DNA of 64,000 bases, taken from contig JANTUC010000011.1 of the NCBI GenBank assembly GCA_026873275.1, forward strand, positions 1,302,001 to 1,366,000, in the 5' to 3' direction. The position numbers were made by a program, and so were the translations under genes. Below, in pieces: positions 57,283-64,000 of this stretch. Every line of letters begins with the position of its first letter. Position 1 is the first letter of the stretch. Origin of the DNA: Pseudopithomyces maydicus. Its lineage: Eukaryota > Ascomycota > Dothideomycetes > Pleosporales > Didymosphaeriaceae. Under the pieces are notes generated by a model. That model made no database searches and was not told where the DNA came from. It saw only the letters and a list, made by a program, of their open reading frames with translations.

Positions 57283-59759
57283 TCACATAACAGAACCAGT
57301 GTCGGCAAAGCCGGTTCCGCCCTTTCTGCAGTACCTTTCCAAGACATCCACAGCGGCGTCGACCAAGTTCGCTTCGATCTTGGTCTTGGTGATCTTCTTG
57401 CGCTTCGCCTGCCGAGGCTCTTCGTTCAGCACCCATGTCAGCTGATTAAACACGGCGTCGACCACATGAACTGTGTAAATTGTTCGTTTCTTCCAATTTG
57501 TAGGAGGTAGTGGTCTGGCGGGTAGTGGACCCATCTTCGCAGACATTTCCTGGAACAGAGATTGACACGCACAATGTACAGTCATGTACTCGAACGACAG
57601 CCGCTCGAGGGCTTCTTCAATGTACTCACGGAGCTTTGTCATGAACGCCACGATGTCTGTCTCAAGCAAGCTGATTTGCTTCCAGGTATGGTGCGTCGGT
57701 TCTGCACTCTCATTCTTGGCTTTCATTTTGCCTTTGGAGCTCTTCTCTGGAGCTTTCGCTTTTTCAGACTTGGATGCTTTGAACTCGAGTTTTGCCTTTG
57801 CCGCGAGTTCCTCGGTCATCATCTTGTCGAAGCAATGGAGCATCCCAGAGAATGACATTCTGCCGTGAACGACATCCCGCAGAAGGCTGATGGTCGTCGA
57901 CGTCTTGATATCCCAAGTCTTGGACCCTGTTGCTTGCGTGGTGCTGGAGCTTGGGTTGGCAGCGAAGCTTGTCAGAGAAGCACCTGCCTGCAACTTCCGG
58001 GTGTTGTTGATCGTGTTAACCGACTCAGAAAAATCAAGACTGCCGAACATTTCGGGACCATGCCACTCGATCAGTTTCTCGATGCCATGCATGGTACAAT
58101 CCTCAGAGAGTCTGTCTTTACTCTTCAGGGTCTTGTACAAGTAGCACATTGAGAACACCGTGGGAGAATGATTCAGCATAGAGAGGCCGATCTCCTCGCT
58201 CAGAACCCGAAGAGCCAGATCCAACGTTCCACAGAGTGTCGGGTTCATCTTTCGAAGCATCTGAAGGTCCTCAGTTGGCGGGATGGCACCTTCAAGTCGT
58301 TGCTTGGCATCCTCGCTGGCAGTCTGGTGGTTCTCTTTCCAGAAATCACGAGAGAACTTTATATGCGCTGGACCGCTGGATACCCACAGACGAATTGTTG
58401 CCCATTCATTGAGCAGATTGGTCATCGCCGAGGTCTCAGGAAATTCCGTGCGTTTGGTGATCTCGGAAATATAATCCTGCTGGGTACCATTCAGCGTCTC
58501 GAGGGCAGTGAGAGCACTCCGAGGATCCTCCTCGCCAGGCTGTCCTGTGAACATAACAATTTTGAAGGCCAGAGCTGTCTGAACAACATTGAACTCAGAT
58601 CCTTGGTTCACCGTCTGGAGGGCCTTGGATACCTCGTCCCTGCAGCCACTCGGCAAGGCCGCCCTAAGGTTCATAAACCTCAAGGGTCCAGAGTTCTCAG
58701 CAATCCAGAGGTTCAACATGTCCGACTCCAGATACAATTCCATCATCACCTGAACAGCGTAATGGAATGTCGAGAACATGGCATTATACATTTTGCCGTC
58801 GAGTCCAAAATTGTCGTTAGGATGTTGGACGTTGAGCGGCTTCAAGCCTGTCCGATAACCCTTGCCGAACCTTTCGCGCTCATCTGCAACATCGCGAAGT
58901 GTTAGGAAAGCCAGAAACATTGGATCGGTTGCATCAGTGGCAATACTGAATCCGGTATCCTCGTCGCGCTGCACCAATGCCTCTTCCCACTCGCCAACCA
59001 CGCTGACGGCTGCATTGGTGAGAAAAGAAGCCACAACAGTGCTCGTAGGCTTCTCTTCATTCCAAGGGCCTTTGATAAAGTTGAAGGCTCGCTCTTCGAG
59101 ATGTTCTCGCAAGCAGTACATCTTCATCTTGCTTTCGTATGCAGGAGGCATTAGGGGCTCAAGTGTTGACATTTCTTCGGCGGGCGCCCCGGAGCTGTGC
59201 TCTGGAAGGTCATCAGGTGCTTCCTCATCATCTTCGATGTCGGCGCCATTGTTAGTGATGCTCAGCCGCTCAAACACGGTTGCAAGGATCTCGGGTAGGG
59301 CTTCCACGTTGGTGTCTTGGGTCGAACGTGCCACCACTACGACATCCACACAGTCACTGAGCAGCCTTTGAACGCTGTCCATGACGCCATTGAAGTAGTT
59401 GTGGCCTGCATTAGCCAGTCGGACTTGATCATCTTCAGCGAAGCGAGCCGCATATCGTATGCACTCTCTGAATGCTGACTTATACGCTTGCCAGACGTCG
59501 CGCGGCATGGTGTACTTGATGTCATTGCTCTTGCTGAAGCTCTCCAGATACAGCGCCTGGCGAAGTATCTCTTGTGTGGTCACGTTGAGAAGGTTTCCGT
59601 TCGGACGTGGGGTCGTCTGCGTAGGACTTCCGTGCTGATCGGCGGTACTGCAGAGCCACTGGACCCAGCGCTTCGTGTTTGACTTCAGTCGGTTGTAGCG
59701 ATCTATATCGTGAGATAGTTAGTAAGATTCGGGGTACTTATAGTGTTCTACTTACCCAT
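57283..59759 (-). CDS. DUF6604-like fungal protein, 807 aa
   Basis: Exon 1 is only 4 nt (59756-59759, ATG plus the first base of the second codon). A 53-bp intron (donor GTAAGT, branch TACTAAC, acceptor TATAG) leads to exon 2 (57283-59702). The protein opens MDRYNRLKSNTKRWVQWLC, the motif that begins fungal DUF6604 domains, and stays helical throughout. A Lys-rich stretch (roughly residues 650-670, SKSEKAKAPEKSSKGKMKAK) and a C-terminal KRKKITKTKIE could be nuclear-localisation signals. No enzymatic motif is visible. These proteins are typically large cytosolic/nuclear fungal proteins of unknown function, often in variable genome regions. Confidence 0.8.
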
Positions 59760-60650
59760 TGCGCCCACTGAGGTATGTGGTTAAATTCGAAGTTGTTTTT
59801 GTGGACCGTACTGAGCAGACGCGATCGTCAAGTATGAGAGGATCTGAAGCTCTGCAATATCGAAATATATACGGTCGAGCAGGGTCGAGTGCGAAAATAT
59901 GTGGTGTTGTGTTAGGAAGCGACAGAGCTTATAAAGCCTCAGTGGGCAGGTTCGTGCCGGGAAGAGGCGCCGCCGGTCCCGGTCGGCAACCATATTTTTC
60001 CGAAAGGGGGAGGTGATAGTATATAAATATTTGGTCGTCAGCGAGTATAGCTGTTTCTCGACCGTAGGTTGAGGTCGAAGGGTCGAGTGCCAAGCAAGGA
60101 CTGATCCCATGAAGGATTGGCCAGCTACTCAGGAATGAGCTACGACCGTCTAACGATAGAAAAGCAGAAAGAAGGACTCAACAAGCTTAATAATGATCCA
60201 AGATATTCGTGATAAAAGATAGAATGTTTTTAATGGGAAAAGGGATACTAGATACCAGGGCAAGGGGCGATTCTAAAAACCGACCACAGATGATGCACAG
60301 TGCATTCAAGAGGAACCTTCAACAACATAAGATGTTGTTTTGTTTTTTGAAAAAGCAGCGGCTGAATATGAGCTGACTAAATGCAAATGCTTGGTAGTAT
60401 GAAACGGTTCGTACAGAAGGATTGAGTCAAAAAGCAATGTATTGGTATTGACAACATATTATATTCATTCCAACATATTTGCCGTCCATCAATCAAATCA
60501 GCTTTCACATATGCAAACATCCGCGTTAGAAAACATAATCGAAGCATAATTCCTCATGCCGGCCGAAGACATCATGCTTAACAAAATGTCATTTACTACC
60601 ATAAAAACCATTGTGTAGAACTCTAAAAACCGAAACTCTCCACCAAACCA
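59760..60650. other. intergenic region
   Basis: About 890 bp. It holds the leftward promoter of the DUF6604-like gene, with a possible minus-strand TATATTTC at about 59866-59873. No gene supported. Confidence 0.5.
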
Positions 60651-62191
60651 CTAATCATGCGCCCTCCACAACCGCACCCGACTCCACTCCTCCCTCTTCT
60701 CCTCCTCACTCCACCTCATAACCACCCATCCCCTCCACCCGACCCCCATCATGACCCCAAACCCCACAATCAACAACGCCAAACATACCGCCACCATAAT
60801 CGGATACGTCGTCTTATCAAACAAGTCAAACTCCGACACCGGATTCAACGGGATCCTCGCCCTGCTCCCAAGCGAATACACCCCACTCCAGCAATAACAG
60901 CTATTGAAACGTCCCGCCGTGGCCAGGAAGACCAGTACTACAGTTGGCACGGCGAGGCATATGTCCTTCGCGATTACCGTGTACCAGTGTGAGGCGCCGG
61001 AGAGGCCGATACGTGAGAGCGTCCAGGTGGACAGGGCGCTGAGGAAGATGAGGATGACGATGGAGAAGATGAGGATGTTGCGGCAGTTTAAGCCGATGGG
61101 GGGACGTGCCATATTATGAGGGAGGCTACTGTGGAGGAGATGAGGATTGGGGTTGTGGCGAGGAAGAGTAGTAGCCATGGGCTGTGATCATACCTAGAGC
61201 CTGTGAAGGAGAGCTTTTTGGACGGTCGATAGGTATATATAGCGCCGCAGTGGGCGATCGATTCAAAGTAGCTTTCTACAGTCTTGTACTGCTGGAACGC
61301 GGGATGTACGGCTTGGAGCTCGGTCCAGAGGTCGGTGTCGGGTCGAACGGCGAGGACGAAGTCGTCGAGGATGTCGAAACAGGTGCGGGGTGAGGTGAAG
61401 CAGCCGATGGCGTTGGAGATTAGGATTGGGGGGATGATCCAGGTCATGAACATGGTGATGCCGATGCGGCCGCCTGGTGGGGATGTATTGCCCCCGCCGA
61501 CAGTGGCGATGAATGATGATACGAGCTGATAGATGTAGAGTATGGTTGCGAGGATAGTGCGAAGGCGTTCGTCGGAGCGGCTGTCGGCTAGTCTCTGTGC
61601 AGCTCGAGCGTCGTGTTTTTGTACGTCGGAACTAGAGTGTTGGACGATTTTTTGATAGATGATGGAGGGATCCATGTAGAAGCCGCAAAACTCTTCAAAT
61701 CCGCCGAGTACGGTAGCTATGTTACGTATATTTCGCTCATCATGCTCTGAGATCTCTTTAGCCCTCGAATGACACCGTGACCAAGCTTCCATCTTCGTCA
61801 AGAGGGACCAAAGCGAGTCGATCGGATCTCCAAGCAAATGTGCGAGCATCAGATACCGCCGTTTATCCAAAGGCGACACCTCCAAGTTTGTGAGTAGAAG
61901 GAAAACGGGAATAAGCCAGGTGCTTAGCCGTGGACCGATATCTCTGTACCAGCCGAAATCTTTGCCGCATGTTTGTTCGCATCCGCCGATGGTTAGCATT
62001 GGCTTTTCGAGAGTCGACATGAGCCGGCCGAAATCATCACGGAAGAATATCGACGAGTTGGGAGGAATGGTGCCGTCTTCTAGCCCTCCTTGCACAGTAG
62101 CCAGACATGCATCTCGGTTGAAACCTTTATGAGCTGATGCGATGGCGACAAGAAAAGCCAAAGAAAGGACGCTGCGTTTTATTGTAGTCAT
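60651..62191 (-). CDS. polytopic membrane protein, with an apparent 1-bp frameshift
   Basis: A signal peptide (MTTIKRSVLSLAFLVAIASA) from ATG 62191 is followed by a cysteine-containing lumenal segment (about residues 30-60) and about seven predicted membrane spans, including LSTWLIPVFLLLT, IGITMFMTWIIPPILI, WLLLFLATTPILISS, NILIFSIVILIFLSAL and IMVAVCLALLIVGFGVMM. The frame runs to LIIWHVPP and then must shift by one to continue into IGLNCRNILIFS, the family-like continuation: six Gs are present on the plus strand at 61098-61103 where seven are expected. 1541 nt plus one gives 513 aa. No enzyme motif is recognised, and such polytopic proteins with a Cys-rich N-terminus are common surface proteins in Pezizomycotina. 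Confidence 0.75.
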
Positions 62192-63159
62192 AACGGCAGT
62201 TGGAAGCAGCATGTCGGATGTGAATAACGGACAGATACTTTTAAAAACAATATATTATACTCATGTTTCTAGTATACAAAATGCGATTGTACACCTCTTG
62301 CGACAATCGGGGTACAAGTAGGACGCTGGGAATGCGTGTTGGACCTGCATGAGAGCGAACAGCCACCGCAACCAATAAATCTATGCGTATACGGCGCATG
62401 AAGCCAGCCACGAGCGTCTATCTCAAGCAACTTCCTAACCGCATGATCGAAATACAGCCCAGAAGTGCTCTGAAGCATTACGAGTGGTTCCCGGCCTCAG
62501 CCACTCATCTAGAAACGTGCTGCACCCTCGCTGGCTGAATACGAACCAATGAGGCTGTGCACCCTGCGAGAACGAAAACTAGGAACCGCGAAGAGAAATG
62601 CATTTGATCTCGTATTTCTAGATCGCGAGAACGGCCGTCAAGGCTATGGCATGGATGCTCGACTTGATATATGTAACTCTTCCTATCAGGCCTAGCTTAT
62701 GTCAGAGCAATTTAAGCGTCCCCGAGCATGTACGACATTGAGCTGGCACCCCGCTGTGGGGTTGCACCTTGAGAAGCGATCGCTCATACATATAGAGAAG
62801 TGCTCGATTATTACGTTCTCGGGTTAAAGAGATATCAATCACTCAAGTCATTGAGGATAATAACGTTGTGGAACAGTCTCGTGCGATAGTGTCTGGTCGA
62901 ACCCTGAGGCTTGGAAAGCAAGCTGGGACATATCAGAGGCATCTCAGGGTCCTTAAAAACCAACATGATTACCAGTCGTATGACAAAGAAAGGTCTTGCT
63001 TTTCTTGGAAGGCACCCACTTTTCGCCAATTCTAGAAAAGAGCAATCGGGAATCCCAAGGCTACCACAACTACTCTGTTCCTCCAGAACTCCTTACACGC
63101 CCTCACACCAATTCCACCAAGTCAAAACACCCCAAAGAACAATCCGAAATAAATCCACA
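62192..63159. other. intergenic region between divergent genes
   Basis: About 970 bp holding two divergent promoters and a pyrimidine-rich leader before 63160. No gene supported. Confidence 0.5.
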
Positions 63160-63899
63160 ATGGCATCCGAGCAACCCACCCAACCCAGCACCTCCCCTCC
63201 CCCAAAGACCCCTCCGCCCTCTTCCTCCTCCTCGAGCAAACCCTCTCCGCCCCCACCCTCGCCCCCCGCTGGCACCTCCTCGCGCTCTCGGCCCTCGTCG
63301 GCGGCACGGAGCCCCTCTTCGCCGCGAACCTCTACACGTACCTGATCTCGAAGCCCTCGTACCAAACCCCGTCCTCGCGACAAGCCCTGATCCGCTCCCT
63401 GCGCGAAGCCCTCGTCAAGCTCGTCTCCATCATCGGCGTGTGCAAGCCTCTCGAGGCCATCGTCGCCATCGCGCAGCTCGAGCGCCCCGAGGACCGCGAC
63501 TTCAGCTTCAGCCGGGAGAAGTGGGCGAACGACGAAGCGAATCACGAGCGGGGCATGGCGTGGTTGGAGAAGATATACACGCATAATACGGAGAAGGCGC
63601 TGGGATTGTTCGACGCGCATAAGGACTTTAGGTGGATTAGTACTGAGATTACGTATGGGTTGTATCTGAGCGATAGGCAGGTGCTGGATGATGTGGATAC
63701 GGAGGTTGTGGTGCTGGCGGGGATCATGATTCAGAATCTGCCGCTGGAGACGGCGTGGCATATACGGGGGAGCAGGCGGATTGGGATGAGTTTGGAGGAG
63801 GTGAAGGGGGTGATGGAGGGGGTGAGGCGGGTGGGGGAGTTTATGGGGACGAGGCTGGATAGGATTCCGAGGGCAGAGGATGTGGAGGGGGAGGTGTGA
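63160..63899 (+). CDS. AhpD/carboxymuconolactone-decarboxylase-like protein, with an apparent 1-bp frameshift
   Basis: ATG 63160 starts MASEQPTQPSTSPPPK, but the conserved body lies one base out of frame: PSALFLLLEQTL, then APRWHLLALSALVGGTEPLF, YTYLISKPSYQT, REALVKLVSIIGVCKPLEAI (the AhpD/CMD-like core helix with a cysteine) and AIAQLERPEDRDFSF. The frame is restored by one C in the run 63199-63203 (5 present, 6 expected), giving 246 aa. There is no ATG in the correct frame upstream (a TAA precedes it), so a shorter in-frame start is unlikely. AhpD/CMD-like proteins act as alkylhydroperoxide reductases or decarboxylases. The peroxidase CxxC motif is not complete here, so activity is uncertain. 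Confidence 0.78.
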
Positions 63900-64000
63900 G
63901 GGTTGTTTTCTATTGATTGGGAGTGGAAGGACCGCTACATGCTCCATGTTTTGTTAATTCATACTTGCCATAATCGTGAATTAATATTATATGGGTAAGC

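Noticed and set aside
58168..58905. A 245-codon plus-strand frame inside the DUF6604-like gene
   Set aside because: It is antisense to a long conserved coding exon and has no domain of its own.
1..64000. CRISPR arrays, bacterial promoters and ribosome-binding sites
   Set aside because: The genome is fungal with spliced genes, and no regularly spaced repeats occur.

Overview
The window is a stretch of a filamentous ascomycete chromosome (Pezizomycotina; a Dothideomycete is my best guess, low confidence). The evidence is short spliceosomal introns of 45-99 bp with GTRNGT-type donors and CTRAC-type branch points, recognisable fungal genes (erg2 sterol C-8 isomerase, a Cue5-type CUE protein, fungal rhodopsin-fold and fungal transcription-factor domains, an unspecific peroxygenase, an NB-ARC/TPR NLR), and a single dispersed 5S rRNA gene. 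I rebuilt about 27 protein genes exon by exon, checking that reading phase is kept at every splice junction, plus one 5S gene. There are no CRISPR arrays, no clear tRNA and no recognisable transposon.

Layout. 1-20 kb: erg2, a small secreted protein, a four-TM protein, a type II membrane protein with an apple/PAN-like ectodomain, an unknown 396-aa protein, a rhodopsin-fold membrane protein, a GPI-like secreted protein, an unknown 455-aa basic protein and a cysteine-rich secreted protein. 22-34 kb: cue5, then a metabolic stretch with a fungal transcription-factor-domain protein, three short-chain dehydrogenases, a polysaccharide deacetylase and an NTF2-like/flavin monooxygenase sharing a bidirectional promoter with one SDR. 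34-47 kb: a Cys-rich secreted protein, a secreted heme-thiolate peroxygenase, the 5S rRNA gene, an MDR reductase, an unknown RG-rich protein, and a divergent isochorismatase-like/amidase pair. 47-60 kb: an eight-exon NLR (DUF7708-like, NB-ARC, TPR), a membrane-anchored neighbour, a convergent CmcJ/AsaB-like oxygenase and ATP-grasp pair, and a DUF6604-like protein. 60-64 kb: a seven-TM protein and an AhpD/CMD-like protein.

How the genes may work together. The two most system-like units are the ATP-grasp + CmcJ/AsaB pair (possible two-enzyme amide-forming/oxidising route) and the isochorismatase + amidase divergent pair (possible amide/ureide catabolism). Both are inferences from neighbourhood and family. 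The NLR and its membrane-anchored neighbour form a possible immune/heterokaryon-incompatibility locus.

A quality signal runs through the window: three otherwise well-conserved genes (erg2, the seven-TM protein, the CMD-like protein) are each broken by one missing base in a G/C homopolymer. This looks more like systematic homopolymer under-calling than three independent pseudogenes.
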